Assembly (NCBI GenBank): GCA_965213545.1
Contig: CBDBZL010000002.1
Location: forward strand, 558,001 to 622,000
Reading direction: 5' to 3'
Origin: CBDBZL01 sp965213545
GTDB lineage: Bacteria > Pseudomonadota > Alphaproteobacteria > Sphingomonadales > Sphingomonadaceae
Length of the DNA: 64,000 nt
In this document: positions 36,089 to 45,570 of the stretch, in pieces
Layout of the letters: each line of letters starts with the position of its first letter
How positions within the stretch are numbered: the first letter of the stretch is position 1
The notes under the pieces: model-generated
The model's input: only the letters and a program-made list of their open reading frames with translations
The model's database searches: none
Told to the model about the DNA's origin: nothing
Made by a program: the position numbers and the translations under genes

Positions 36089-38749
36089 CTAAAGCGTCCG
36101 CTCGCGCTCTTCCACGCTGAACACCTCGAGCTGGTCGCCGGCCTTGATGTCGTTGGTATCGGCCAGCACCACGCCGCATTCGAGGCCGGTGCGCACCTCG
36201 TCGACATCGTCCTTGAACCGGCGCAGCGACTGGATCGTGGTGGCCGAGACGATGACATCCTCGCGGGTGAGACGCGCGTGCAGGCCCTTCCTGATCGTGC
36301 CCTCCTGGACCAGCAGTCCGGCCGCCTTGTCGCGCTTGCCCGCGGGGAACACCTGCTTGACCTCGGCGCGGCCGACCACGGTCTCGATCCGCTCTGGCCC
36401 CAGTTCGCCCGCCATCTCCTTGGCGATCTCATCGGTCAGCGCATAGATGACATCGTAATACATCATCCGCACATTGTCGCGCTTGAGCAGGCTTCGGGCA
36501 TTGGCGTTGGGCCGCACGTTGAAGCCGATGATCGGCGCGCCCGAGGCCGCCGCCAGCGTGACGTCGCTCTCGGTGATCGCGCCCACGCCGGAATTGAGGA
36601 TGCGCACCTTGATCTCGTCGGTCGACAGATTGCCTAGCGCGGTCTCGATCGCCTCGACCGATCCTTGCACGTCGGCCTTTACCACCAGCGGGAACTCGAT
36701 GAGCTTGGAATCAAGCCCGGCGAACATCGCATCAAGGTTGGCGGGCGCGGTGGCAGTGCGCTTCTCGGTCGCCTTTTCCTGGCGATATTCGGCCACTTCC
36801 CGGGCGCGCTGCTCGTTCTCCACCACGGTGAGCTGATCGCCTGCATTGGGCACGCCGCCCAGCCCGAGCACCTCGACCGGAACGGAGGGGCCCGCTTCCT
36901 TGACCTGCTTGCCCTTGTCATCGACCAGCGCGCGCACCCGCCCGCTTTGCGTGCCCACGACGAAAGTGTCGCCACGCCGCAGCGTGCCGCGATTGACCAG
37001 CACCGTGGCAACCGGGCCGCGGCCCTTGTCGAGCTGCGCCTCGATCACCGTGGCTTCGGCCTCGCGATCGGGGCGCGCCTTCAATTCGAGCAGTTCGGCC
37101 TGGAAGGCGATGGTCTCGATCAGCTGGTCGAGCCCGGTCTTCTTGGTTGCCGATACCTCGACATCCTGCACATCGCCCGACATCGCCTCGACGATAACCT
37201 CGTGCTCGAGCAGGCGCTCGCGGACGCGCTTGGGGTTGGCTTCGGGCTTGTCCACCTTGTTGATCGCCACGATCATCGGCACGCCTGCCGCCTTGGTGTG
37301 ATTAATGGCCTCGATGGTCTGCGGCATGATGCCATCATCGGCGGCCACCACCAGCACCACGATGTCGGTGACATTGGCCCCGCGCGCGCGCATCTGGGTA
37401 AAGGCCTCGTGGCCGGGCGTGTCGAGGAAGGTGATCTGCTGCCCCTTGTCCTTGCCCGATCCCTTGGTCGTCACCTGATAGGCGCCGATATGCTGGGTGA
37501 TGCCGCCGGCCTCGCCGCGCACCACATCGGTGCCGCGCAATGCGTCGAGCAGGCTGGTCTTGCCGTGGTCGACATGACCCATGATGGTGACCACCGGCGG
37601 ACGCTGGCGCAGCGTCTCCTCGGGATCGGCATCGGTGTCCTGGATATCGACATCGCTTTCCGAGACCCGGGTGATGTTGTGGCCAAATTCTTCGACCAGC
37701 AGCTCGGCGGTGTCCTGGTCGATCGTCTGGTTGACGGTGACCATCATGCCCATGTTGAACAGCGCCTTCACTAGGTCGGCGCCCTTCTCGGCCATGCGAT
37801 TGGCGAGCTCCTGCACGGTGATCGCCTCGGGGACGACCACGTCGCGCACCTGCTTCTCGCGCGGCCGTGACGAGCCGCCCATATGCGCGCGCCGCTCCTT
37901 CTCGCGCGCGCGCTTCAACGCGGCAAGACTGCGCGCCCGGGCGCCTTCGTCCTCGTTCAGCGCGCGGCTGACGGTAAGCTTGCCGCCGCGCCGCTTCTCG
38001 CTGCGATCAGCCCGGTCGGGCGTGCGTGCGGGTGCCTTCTTCTTGTCGTCACGGCGCGGAGTCTCGGCAGCGCGCTTCACCTCGGGCCGGGCGACTGGGG
38101 TGAAGCGGCGCGGCGCGGGATCGGGCGCGGCTTCGGCATCGGTGTCGCCCTGGTCCTGATCCTGATCGCGCGCGCTGACCTGGTCCGCATCCTGGCTCTG
38201 GCTTGCGTCGTCATCGCTGACGGCAGCCTCTGAAGATTGGACGGATTCCGGCTCCTCAACGGGGGCGGCGGCCTGCTTGGCGCTCTCTTCGGCGCGGCTC
38301 TCTTCGGCGCGGCTTTCCTCTGCCCGGCGCTCCTCGGCCCGGCGGCGCTCCTCCTCGGCAATGCGCGCCTTTTCCCCTTCCTCGCGCCGGCGCGATTCCT
38401 CGGCCAGGCGCAGCCGCGCTTCCTCAGCCTCGAGCTGCAGCCGGCGGACGCGCTCTTGCGGCGTCTCCCCCGACGCGCCTTTGCTCGGGATGGGCGCGGA
38501 TGGGGGCGGCGGCGCCTTGGCCTCGACCGGCGTGGGCGCGGTTTCGGGCGCGTTGTCGGCAGTGGGCGCAGCTTCGGGCGCGGCGGTTTCCTCGCCCGGC
38601 TTGGTCAGCTTGCGCCGACGCTTCACCTCGACCGCAACCTTGTTGGTCCGGCCGTGGCTGAAGGTCTGCTTGACTTCGCCGGCATCGACCGCGCGCCTCA
38701 GCCCCAGGGGCTTGCGGGTCTTGGTCGGCGTGGTGTCGCTCTCGCTCAT
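36089..38749 (-). CDS. infB: translation initiation factor IF-2
   Basis: IF-2 is the GTPase that brings fMet-tRNA to the 30S subunit. The protein has 886 residues. The N-terminus starts with a KTRKPLGLRRAVDAGEVKQTF motif, followed by a long charged region rich in Ala, Glu and Arg (a coiled coil with repeated EESRAEESR). The IF2_N domain contains ITVQELANRMAEKGADLVK. The G domain has GHVDHGKTSLLDALR, DTPGHEAF and NKVD, and domains II-IV follow. ATG 38749 with AAAGAG before it is chosen over GTG 38761. It lies 18 bases after the YlxR gene. Repeated EE(S)RAEES codons could vary in number. Confidence 0.96.
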   Translation of the reverse strand: MSESDTTPTKTRKPLGLRRAVDAGEVKQTFSHGRTNKVAVEVKRRRKLTKPGEETAAPEAAPTADNAPETAPTPVEAKAPPPPSAPIPSKGASGETPQERVRRLQLEAEEARLRLAEESRRREEGEKARIAEEERRRAEERRAEESRAEESRAEESAKQAAAPVEEPESVQSSEAAVSDDDASQSQDADQVSARDQDQDQGDTDAEAAPDPAPRRFTPVARPEVKRAAETPRRDDKKKAPARTPDRADRSEKRRGGKLTVSRALNEDEGARARSLAALKRAREKERRAHMGGSSRPREKQVRDVVVPEAITVQELANRMAEKGADLVKALFNMGMMVTVNQTIDQDTAELLVEEFGHNITRVSESDVDIQDTDADPEETLRQRPPVVTIMGHVDHGKTSLLDALRGTDVVRGEAGGITQHIGAYQVTTKGSGKDKGQQITFLDTPGHEAFTQMRARGANVTDIVVLVVAADDGIMPQTIEAINHTKAAGVPMIVAINKVDKPEANPKRVRERLLEHEVIVEAMSGDVQDVEVSATKKTGLDQLIETIAFQAELLELKARPDREAEATVIEAQLDKGRGPVATVLVNRGTLRRGDTFVVGTQSGRVRALVDDKGKQVKEAGPSVPVEVLGLGGVPNAGDQLTVVENEQRAREVAEYRQEKATEKRTATAPANLDAMFAGLDSKLIEFPLVVKADVQGSVEAIETALGNLSTDEIKVRILNSGVGAITESDVTLAAASGAPIIGFNVRPNANARSLLKRDNVRMMYYDVIYALTDEIAKEMAGELGPERIETVVGRAEVKQVFPAGKRDKAAGLLVQEGTIRKGLHARLTREDVIVSATTIQSLRRFKDDVDEVRTGLECGVVLADTNDIKAGDQLEVFSVEERERTL

Positions 38750-38767
38750 AAACTCTTTCACATTCCT

Positions 38768-39553
38768 TCAGATATTCACTGCTGCAGAGCGCGGCTCGGC
38801 AGCATCGTCACACGCCCGGACCTCGCCGGAACCTTCGCCAACCGCCAGGCCGGATGGCGCGAAGATCACGAGGCGCTGCAACACAGAAGCGATCCGACCG
38901 GCCGAGGCACTGTCGGCTAGCGCCAGATGGACCACGTTCTCGCGCCCCAATGCCACAGACAAGGCGGCGCGGTCCAGTGGTAGCCGCTCGCCGGCAAGTC
39001 CGGTGCCCTGCGCTCCGCGTCCCACGCGCCAGGCCTGGTCGAGCTTGCCTACGCCATCGGCGCCCGCATCGCGCGCATGATAGAGCGCGGCGATCCGTCC
39101 CAGCCGCGCCTGGTGAGCGATGCGATCGGCCCCCACGACCAGCTGTCCGGCGCGCATTGCTAGGCCGAGCCGCTGAACAAGGGCACGCGCCAGCGCGGCC
39201 TCCACCTGATCAGGCAGGTCGGCGGGCACCTGCGGCCGGGTCCCCTTGAACGCTCGGACAAGCGCCGCGGCCAGCTTGCCGTTCGCCTGCGCGCGGGCAA
39301 GCTCGTCCTTGTTCACCGCGATCCATGCGCCGCGCCCCGGCGCCTTGGCCAGTGGATCGGGAACCAGCACGCCATCGGGTGACAGCGCCAGCCGCACCAG
39401 CGTGTCCCGCTCGCCGTACCGCCCGGTCAGGATGCAGCGGCGCTCGGGACCCGCGCGTTCGGGGGCCCCGCGTTCTTTGGCGGCGCGGTCTTCCGCCCCG
39501 CCGTCAGGATCGGCGCTTGGCGGCGCTAGCGGATCATTGCGAGGATCCCGCAT
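38768..39553 (-). CDS. YlxR/DUF448 RNA-binding protein with L7Ae-like C-terminal part
   Basis: The protein has 261 residues. The YlxR domain has RRCILTGRYGERDTLVRLALSP and GRGAWIAVNKDELARA. The remaining 150 residues look like an L7Ae-type RNA-binding domain (VQRLGLAMRAGQLVVGADRI). This two-domain form is typical of alphaproteobacteria. ATG 39553 overlaps the end of nusA by 20 bases. It is encoded between nusA and infB, which is the usual position of this gene. YlxR-type proteins are linked to RNA binding and RNase P. Confidence 0.9.
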   Translation of the reverse strand: MRDPRNDPLAPPSADPDGGAEDRAAKERGAPERAGPERRCILTGRYGERDTLVRLALSPDGVLVPDPLAKAPGRGAWIAVNKDELARAQANGKLAAALVRAFKGTRPQVPADLPDQVEAALARALVQRLGLAMRAGQLVVGADRIAHQARLGRIAALYHARDAGADGVGKLDQAWRVGRGAQGTGLAGERLPLDRAALSVALGRENVVHLALADSASAGRIASVLQRLVIFAPSGLAVGEGSGEVRACDDAAEPRSAAVNI

Positions 39554-41272
39554 CGGCGGCCTCCCCGGTTGCGGGGGCCGGCTGCTTGTCCACCCCCCCG
39601 TCGGTACCATCGGCAGGATCCGTATCCGAGGCGTCATCCTCGGACCCCGAGCTGGAGACGTCGTCCTCAAACCAATGCGCGCGGGCGGCCATGATGATCT
39701 CGTTGCCCTGCTCCTCGGACAGGCCGAACACGCCCAGCACGCCGCCCTTGTCCTCCGGGCGCGGTGGCCGGCGCGGCGCCATCGGCGGGGGCGGCGGCAT
39801 TCCGGGGACCACGGGAGCCTGACGCTGGCGCGGAGCCTCGCGCTTCTTGGGGATCAGCTCGTCGGTGGCCAGGTCGGCCAGGTCGTCCAGCGTTTTGATC
39901 CCCGCCTTGCCCAGCACCACCAGCATTTGCTCGGTGAGATGGGGATCTCGGCCAACGCGTCATCCACGCCCAGCTCGGTGCGCTGGCGGCGGAACTCCTC
40001 CTCCTGCCGCTCGAGCGCCTCGGTCGCGCGTGACTGCAGTTCCTCGGCAAGGTCCTCGTCGAACCCCTCGATCGCGGCCAGTTCGGCGAGGTCGACATAG
40101 GCCACCTCCTCCAGCTCGGCGAAACCCTCGGCCACCAGCAGCTGCGACAGGGTCTCGTCGACGTCCAGCTCCTCCTCGAACATCTTGGAGCGTTCGGCGA
40201 ATTCGCGGCTGCGCTTCTCGCTCGCCTCGTCCTCGGTCATGATGTCGATCTGATGACCGGTGAGCTGGCTTGCCAGGCGCACGTTCTGCCCGCGCCGGCC
40301 GATGGCCAGGCTGAGCTGGTCCTCGGGCACGACCACCTCGATCCGCCCTTCCTCCTCGTCCAGCACCACCCGGCTCACGGTGGCCGGCTGAAGCGCGTTG
40401 ACCACGAAGGTGGCGGTGTCCTCGGACCAGGGGATGATGTCGATCTTCTCGCCCTGCAATTCCTGTACCACCGCCTGCACGCGGCTGCCCTTCATGCCCA
40501 CGCATGCGCCGACCGGATCGATCGACGAATCGCGGCTGATGACGCCGATCTTGGCGCGGCTGCCGGGGTCGCGCGCGGCGGCCTTGATCTCGATAATGCT
40601 GTCGTAGATCTCGGGCACTTCCTGCGCGAACAGCTTCTTCATGAACTCGGGCGCGGCGCGGCTGAGGAAGATCTGCGGACCGCGATTGTTGCGTTCCACC
40701 TTGCTGATCCAGGCCCGCACGCGCTCGCCCACGCGCGCCGCCTCGCGCGGGATCTGCTGCTCGCGGCGGATGACGCCCTCGGCGCGGCCCAGGTTGACGA
40801 TCACGTGGCCGAATTCGACCGACTTGATGACGCCGGTGATCACCTCGCCCGCGCGGTCCTTGAACTCCTCGAACTGGCGCTCGCGCTCGGCATCGCGGAC
40901 CTTCTGGAAGATCACCTGCTTGGCCGACTGCGCGTCGATCCGGCCAAGATCGACGGGCGGCAGCGGGTCGACGATGAAGTCGCCCACCACCGCGCCGGGC
41001 TGGAGCTTGCCCCCCTGCTCGACATCGACCTGCTTGAAGTAGTCCTCCACCTCCTCGACCACTTCGACCACGCGCCACAGCCTCAGGTCACCGGTGACCG
41101 GATCGAGCTTGGCGCGGATGTCATTCTCGGCGCCGTAGCGGCTGCGCGCCGATTTCTGAATCGCCTCCTCCATCGCCTCGATGACGATGGCCTTGTCGAT
41201 CATCTTCTCGGACGCGACCGAGTTGGCGATCGCGAGCAGTTCGGCCTTGTTGGCGGAAATGGGGCTGGCCAT
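39534..41272 (-). CDS. nusA: transcription elongation factor NusA (frameshifted in this sequence)
   Basis: NusA controls pausing, termination and antitermination. The protein shows the N-terminal RNA-polymerase-binding domain (ISANKAELLAIANSVASEK), the S1 domain, and KH domains (VGACVGMKGSRVQAVV and SLAIGRRGQNVRLASQLTG). The frame breaks at about 39938: after GAGATC there are four C bases where five are needed to give AEIPHLTEQMLVVLG. The two frames run 41272 to about 39938 and then to 39534. The second part holds the helix-hairpin acidic end and a Pro-rich linker. A homopolymer deletion in an essential gene points to a sequencing or assembly error. About 579 residues in total. Confidence 0.93.
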
Positions 41273-41277
41273 GGTCG

Positions 41278-41844
41278 TTACGCCTTCTCTTCCTCGGTTG
41301 TTTCTTCGATGTCCTCCACGCCCGTCAGGTCAAGCGGGCGGGTGGTGGCGATCAGCCTGTCGGTAAGTACCAGCTGCGCCGAATGGATCCGGGCAAGCGG
41401 CACGGACGTGCGGCCGGCCTCGTTGTCATCAATGGTGACGATATCGCCTTCGATGCCGACGAGCTCGCCCTCGAGCTTGCGCCGCCCGTCGATCTTGTCA
41501 GCCAGCGCGATCTTCGCGTCGTGCCCCGCCCAGTTCGCGTAGTCGACGGCCCGGGTGAGCGGACGGTCGATGCCGGGCGAGCTGACCTCCAGGTTGTAAG
41601 CGCCCGCGATCAGCTCCTCGCCGCCCTCCTCCGCCGCATCGATGGTCTCGGAGATACGGCGCGAAAGTTCGGCGCACTGGGCGACGACGAGCTGGCCCGT
41701 CGCCGGGTCCTCCGCCATGACCTGCAGCACCCGCTCGCCTTCTGGACTACTGGCCGATCCCGTCAGCTTCACTCGCACGATCTCAAAGCCGAGCGCGCGG
41801 GCTTCGGGTTCGATCACGGCGGTCAGGCGGGCGATATCGGCCAA
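41278..41844 (-). CDS. rimP: ribosome maturation factor RimP
   Basis: RimP takes part in 30S assembly. The protein has 188 residues with LTAVIEPEARALGFEIVRV at the N-terminus, and YNLEVSSPGIDRPLT as the conserved middle motif. The C-terminal domain has the usual ARIHSAQLVLTDRLI. The start is TTG 41844, supported by TGGAG six bases before it and by the family start; a longer frame to 41970 has no family similarity. It is the first gene of the rimP-nusA-ylxR-infB series and ends six bases before nusA. Confidence 0.9.
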   Translation of the reverse strand: MADIARLTAVIEPEARALGFEIVRVKLTGSASSPEGERVLQVMAEDPATGQLVVAQCAELSRRISETIDAAEEGGEELIAGAYNLEVSSPGIDRPLTRAVDYANWAGHDAKIALADKIDGRRKLEGELVGIEGDIVTIDDNEAGRTSVPLARIHSAQLVLTDRLIATTRPLDLTGVEDIEETTEEEKA

Positions 41845-41989
41845 GCGGAACTCCAGGAACGTCGCGGAACAGGCGTTTGGTGCCGGCCCCTCGCGGCGCC
41901 AGCCCCTCCTTTGTCGCGACAATGTCGGGATTTCCGTCGATGTAGAAGAGCCACCCGCATATTGCAACAACCTATCGCGGGGCAGCTAC

Positions 41990-42601
41990 CTATCGCCGGG
42001 AGTTGGCGGTCCAGCGTTCATCCGTGCGCTCGATGCGCATCGTGCCCGGCCAGGGGCGGCACAGATGCACGGCGGCATCAGGCGTTTGGCCGAGCCAGCC
42101 GGCCCAGTCCTCGCGGGGTAGAATGGCCGGCATCCGGTCATGAATACCGGCGACATCGATGCAGGCGTCGGTCATCACCATGGTGTAGCATGCGCCCCAC
42201 TCGGCGCTGTCGCGCCACAGCCCGGCGACCGCGAACACATGGTCCTCGGGAAGCGAGAACCAAGTGCGTGTCTTGGCCCCGCGCACGCCTTGCGCCTCGG
42301 CAAAGGCGGTAACCGGAATGAGGCACCGCCGGCTGGCCATGCTTGCGCGCCAGAACGGGCTGAAGAGCCTGTCACACCGCGCATTGTTCACCGGCTTGGG
42401 CTTCAACGCCTGGCCCTTGGCGCCGGTGCGCTGAAGCGGAAAGCCCCACACCATCTGGCGCACCTGTCCCCCGGCGATGACCAGACCCGGAGTGCCGGGA
42501 TAGGTCTCGTCCGGTGCGTTGCCATGCTCGCCGGGTCCAGCGGTGGCGAACAGCGCGGCGAGCTCGGCGCGGCTGGCGTTCATCCGGTAGAGATTGCACA
42601 T
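41990..42601 (-). CDS. SRAP (YedK/HMCES-like) protein, SOS-associated
   Basis: SRAP proteins form a covalent thiazolidine link through Cys2 to abasic sites in single-stranded DNA, protecting them. The protein has 203 residues. It starts MCNLYRMN, so Cys2 is the active residue. The conserved CLIPVTAFAEAQ and AGIHDRMPAIL give the acidic and His residues. It lies 10 bases after the PspF gene on the same strand and is divergent from nothing nearby. SOS control was not visible as a LexA box. Confidence 0.9.
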   Translation of the reverse strand: MCNLYRMNASRAELAALFATAGPGEHGNAPDETYPGTPGLVIAGGQVRQMVWGFPLQRTGAKGQALKPKPVNNARCDRLFSPFWRASMASRRCLIPVTAFAEAQGVRGAKTRTWFSLPEDHVFAVAGLWRDSAEWGACYTMVMTDACIDVAGIHDRMPAILPREDWAGWLGQTPDAAVHLCRPWPGTMRIERTDERWTANSRR

Positions 42602-42611
42602 CCCGAGCGCC

Positions 42612-43634
42612 CTATTTAACCAGCCCGTGCTTCTTGATGCAGTGGCGCAACTGGTCGTAGGTCAGGCCCAGTGCCTTGGCGGTCTGGCGCTGGTTCCAGC
42701 GGTTGGCGCCCAGGTGATGCTCGACGATGCGGCGCTCGTACACCTCCACCGCCTCGCGCAGATCGGCGATGGTGTTATAGATCGGCTCTCCGGCTTGCGG
42801 AGCCGAAGCGGATATGGCGGACTGCGACCCAGCCTCGCCGCGCGGTGCGAAGGCCGGCATCCAGGGCGAATCGAACGGGTCGAACTGGACGTGGCCGACA
42901 GGCGTGCGCCAATCGTCCCACCGATAGACCGCGCGCTCTATGGCGTTCCTTAGTTCGCGCACGTTGCCCGGCCAAGGATGCGCCTCCAGTTCCTCGGAGA
43001 TGTGAGGCGCGAACCCGGGCCATTGCTCCCAGCCGAGTTCGGCCGCCATCCGCCGCCCGAAATAATCGGCAAGCACCGCGATATCGCCCTCGCGCACCCT
43101 CAGCGGGGGCAGCACGATAACCTCGAAGCTGAGGCGATCGAGCAGGTCGGCGCGGAAACGGCCGCTGTCGGCCAAAGCGGGCAGGTTCTCGTTGGTCGCC
43201 GCGACGATGCGAACGTCCACGCGCACCGGCCGGGTGGCGCCGATGCGGGTCACCTCGCCATATTCCACCGCGCGGAGCAGCCGCTCCTGCGCGGCCATCG
43301 ACAAGGTGGCGAGCTCATCGAGAAACAGCGTGCCGCGGTCGGCCTCTTCGAACCGGCCGGTGCGCGCCTTGGTCGCGCCGGTGAACGCGCCTGCCTCGTG
43401 GCCGAACAGCTCGGCTTCGATCAGCGTCTCCGGAAGCGCGGCGCAGTTCATGGTGACCAGCGGCTCTTCCCAGCGGTCCGACAGGCGATGCAGGCGCTCG
43501 GCGATCAGCTCCTTGCCCGTGCCGCGCTCGCCGATCACCAGCACCGGCCGGCGTAAGGGTGCAGCGCGGCTGGCCCGCTCGACCGCATCGAGAAAGGCGC
43601 CCGACTGGCCGATGAACTGGTTTTCGCGCTCCAT
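42612..43634 (-). CDS. pspF: PspF-type sigma-54 activator
   Basis: The protein has 340 residues: an AAA+ domain directly at the N-terminus with no receiver domain, as in PspF. Walker A is GERGTGKE (35-42), and the sigma-54 contact loop GAFTGA is at 82-87. RFEEADRGTLFLDELATL is Walker B. HPWPGNVRELRNAIERAVYR and a C-terminal Fis-type helix-turn-helix (RQTAKALGLTYDQLRHCIKK) follow. ATG 43634 is chosen, since the frame upstream runs into non-coding and psp promoter sequence. It diverges from the psp operon. In E. coli PspA inhibits PspF until membrane stress. Confidence 0.93.
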   Translation of the reverse strand: MERENQFIGQSGAFLDAVERASRAAPLRRPVLVIGERGTGKELIAERLHRLSDRWEEPLVTMNCAALPETLIEAELFGHEAGAFTGATKARTGRFEEADRGTLFLDELATLSMAAQERLLRAVEYGEVTRIGATRPVRVDVRIVAATNENLPALADSGRFRADLLDRLSFEVIVLPPLRVREGDIAVLADYFGRRMAAELGWEQWPGFAPHISEELEAHPWPGNVRELRNAIERAVYRWDDWRTPVGHVQFDPFDSPWMPAFAPRGEAGSQSAISASAPQAGEPIYNTIADLREAVEVYERRIVEHHLGANRWNQRQTAKALGLTYDQLRHCIKKHGLVK

Positions 43635-43725
43635 GAGCCGATATTTAGGTGCTTGTCCCAACAGTTGGCAAGATTTCCCATCTGGTAAACCTCTCGGTTT
43701 TGCGATTTTCTGGGGTGCGCATGAC

Positions 43726-43741
43726 TGGCACGGCATTTGCA
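43726..43741 (+). promoter_or_regulatory. sigma-54 promoter of the psp operon
   Basis: TGGCACGGCATTTGCA matches the -24/-12 consensus TGGCACG-N4-TTGCA, with the GG and GC pairs ten bases apart. It lies between the divergent pspF and psp genes, about 60 bases before the first small gene. PspF would bind upstream, toward 43640-43720. Confidence 0.9.
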
Positions 43742-43799
43742 GGGTATTGATCAAGACCGGGACGGATACCCCCGTTCGGTGACAACAGGACGATTGGCG

Positions 43800-43970
43800 A
43801 TGCGAAGTGGGTTCATCAGTGACAAGGTGGGAGCGGCAGCGTTTGCCAGCATTGCCGCGATGCTGGTGTTCAACCTTCACGTGTTGATCGACAGCGCGCC
43901 CGTCCTGGTTGAACCCGTTGCGCACGGCGCCGCGCTTTCCGCAGCTACCGGTCAGCCGGCGTCGGCATGA
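43800..43970 (+). CDS. 56-residue membrane protein, first gene of the psp operon
   Basis: The protein has 56 residues with a single apolar segment (VGAAAFASIAAMLVFNLHVLI). It starts at ATG 43800 after a GGACG-like site, 59 bases downstream of the sigma-54 promoter. Its stop overlaps an ATG that is in frame with pspA (ATGA). The position suggests a membrane-stress role or help in placing PspA at the membrane. Family not recognised. Confidence 0.6.
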   Translation: MRSGFISDKVGAAAFASIAAMLVFNLHVLIDSAPVLVEPVAHGAALSAATGQPASA

Positions 43971-44185
43971 CCGAGCCCGATCGACCCCCCGGCCCCGACG
44001 CGCCGCCGCCTGCCGTGCCCGTTGACAAAGGCGAGGCATCCGATCGCATGACCCGTTACTCGGCGCGGATCGATCGCGAGATAGAGCGGCTGCGCACCTC
44101 GCCCGAGAGCCGGCCTTATACCCCTGCACAAGCCGCCGATCCGCTGGCATCGGCAGCCAATAAACTTATTACCGGAGGACCCTGG

Positions 44186-44881
44186 ATGGGCATTTTTTCC
44201 CGCACCCGCGACATCATCGCCGCCAATTTCACCGAGCTTCTGGACCAGGCGGACGACCCGGCCAAGATGATCCGCATGATCATCATGGAGATGGAAGAGA
44301 CGCTGGTGGAGGTGCGCGCCAGCGCCGCACGCACCATCGCCGACCAGAAGGAGATGCACCGCCACAAGGTGAAGCTCGAGCGGCTGCAGGCCGACTGGGG
44401 CGAGAAGGCGCAGCTTGCGCTAAGCAAGGACCGCGAGGACCTGGCCCGCGCGGCACTGCTCGAGAAGCGCAAGGCGGGCGACATGGCCGAGCAGCTGACC
44501 GACGAGATCGTGGCGCTCGACGAGGCGCTGCATGTCTACGAGGCGGATATCGCCAAGCTGCAGCACCGCTTGCGCGAAGCGCGTTCGCGCCAGACCCAGA
44601 TCGCCGCGCGACTGGAAAGCGCGGAGAACCGCTACAAGCTGCGCAGCCTGATGACCAATGAACGGGTGGACGAGGCGCTCAACCGCTTCGACCAGCTCGA
44701 GCGCCGGGTCGATTATGCCGAAGGGCGTGCCGATGCGCTGGGGATCGAGAAGGACCAGCCATCGCTGGCGGACGAGTTCGCCGCGCTGGAGGGTTCGGAC
44801 AAGGTCGACGAGGAGTTGGCGGCCATGAAGCGCGACCTCGGCAAGGGCGCGGGCGCACAGGACCGGAAGGGAGACCAGTAA
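44186..44881 (+). CDS. pspA: phage shock protein A
   Basis: PspA is the ESCRT-III-like coiled-coil protein that supports damaged membranes and inhibits PspF. From ATG 44186 it has 231 residues: MGIFSRTRDIIAANFTELLDQADDP is the usual start, MIRMIIMEMEETLVEVRASAAR follows, and coiled coils cover most of the rest. GGAGG sits seven bases before this ATG. However, the same frame is open from ATG 43967, which overlaps the upstream stop, and its 73 extra codons (Pro-rich, then RYSARIDREIERLRTS) look coding. An extended 304-residue form or two start sites are possible. Confidence 0.92.
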   Translation: MGIFSRTRDIIAANFTELLDQADDPAKMIRMIIMEMEETLVEVRASAARTIADQKEMHRHKVKLERLQADWGEKAQLALSKDREDLARAALLEKRKAGDMAEQLTDEIVALDEALHVYEADIAKLQHRLREARSRQTQIAARLESAENRYKLRSLMTNERVDEALNRFDQLERRVDYAEGRADALGIEKDQPSLADEFAALEGSDKVDEELAAMKRDLGKGAGAQDRKGDQ

Positions 44882-45174
44882 TGGAAGCGGTAATCGCGAT
44901 CGCCGCCATCGTCGTCGGCCTGCCGTGGATCATTTTCCACTACATCACCAAGTGGAAGACCGCGGCCACCATCACCAATGACGACGAGGCGCTGCTGGAG
45001 GATCTCTACCAGCTCGCCAAGCGCCTCGACGAGCGGATGGAGACGGTGGAGCGCCTGGTGGCGGCCGACAATCCCGAATTCACCAGCGCGCGCATCGAGC
45101 ACGAGCGCGCCCTGGACAATGAACCCCTGCGCGAGCTCGACCGGATGCTCGCGAGCAAAGGAGCACGCCGATGA
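44881..45174 (+). CDS. pspB: phage shock protein B
   Basis: The protein has 97 residues. One membrane segment (AVIAIAAIVVGLPWIIFHYI) leads into the KWKTAATITNDDEALLEDLY helix and a coiled coil RLDERMETVERLV. PspB with PspC relays the stress signal and can bind PspA in enterobacteria. ATG 44881 overlaps the pspA stop (TAATG), which indicates coupling. It is longer than E. coli PspB (74 residues) because of a C-terminal extension. Confidence 0.9.
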   Translation: MEAVIAIAAIVVGLPWIIFHYITKWKTAATITNDDEALLEDLYQLAKRLDERMETVERLVAADNPEFTSARIEHERALDNEPLRELDRMLASKGARR

Positions 45175-45545
45175 CCAGTGACCGCACCCGTTTCTATCGC
45201 GACAAGCAGAACGCCAAGCTGATGGGCGTATGCTCGGGGCTGGAGGATTATACCGGCGTCGATGCGATCTGGTGGCGCGTGGGCTTTGTCGTGCTGACGC
45301 TGGCGACCGGTTTCGCGCTGCTGGCCTACATCCTGATCGGTTTGTTCGCTCCCAAGAAGCCGCCACATTTGTATGTCGACCGCGCCGAGCAGCAATATTG
45401 GCAGCGCGTTCGCCAGTCACCCACCCGCACCGTGCGCGAGGTGAGGGCGCGCTTCCGCGATGTGGACCGCCGACTGGCGGCCGTGGAAGGCCATTATGTC
45501 GATGCCAATCCGCGCCTTTCGGCCGAGATCGAGAAGCTGCGCTGA
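45171..45545 (+). CDS. pspC: phage shock protein C
   Basis: The protein has 124 residues. The PspC domain has KQNAKLMGVCSGLEDYTGVD and then one membrane segment (VGFVVLTLATGFALLAYILI). The C-terminal cytoplasmic part contains FRDVDRRLAAVEGHYVDANP and SAEIEKLR, which resembles the ends of the four next genes. The start overlaps the pspB stop by four bases (ATGA). In other bacteria PspC senses secretin or membrane stress and recruits PspA. Confidence 0.92.
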   Translation: MTSDRTRFYRDKQNAKLMGVCSGLEDYTGVDAIWWRVGFVVLTLATGFALLAYILIGLFAPKKPPHLYVDRAEQQYWQRVRQSPTRTVREVRARFRDVDRRLAAVEGHYVDANPRLSAEIEKLR

Positions 45546-45570
45546 ACCTGCAACAAAAGGAGGTACCGAC

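Noticed and set aside
36665..37774. Plus-strand open frame of 369 codons
   Set aside because: Antisense to the IF-2 G domain; the product has no recognisable motif.
43635..44150. N-terminal extension of the pspF frame upstream of ATG 43634
   Set aside because: It would cover the sigma-54 promoter and the first psp gene and has no similarity to PspF.
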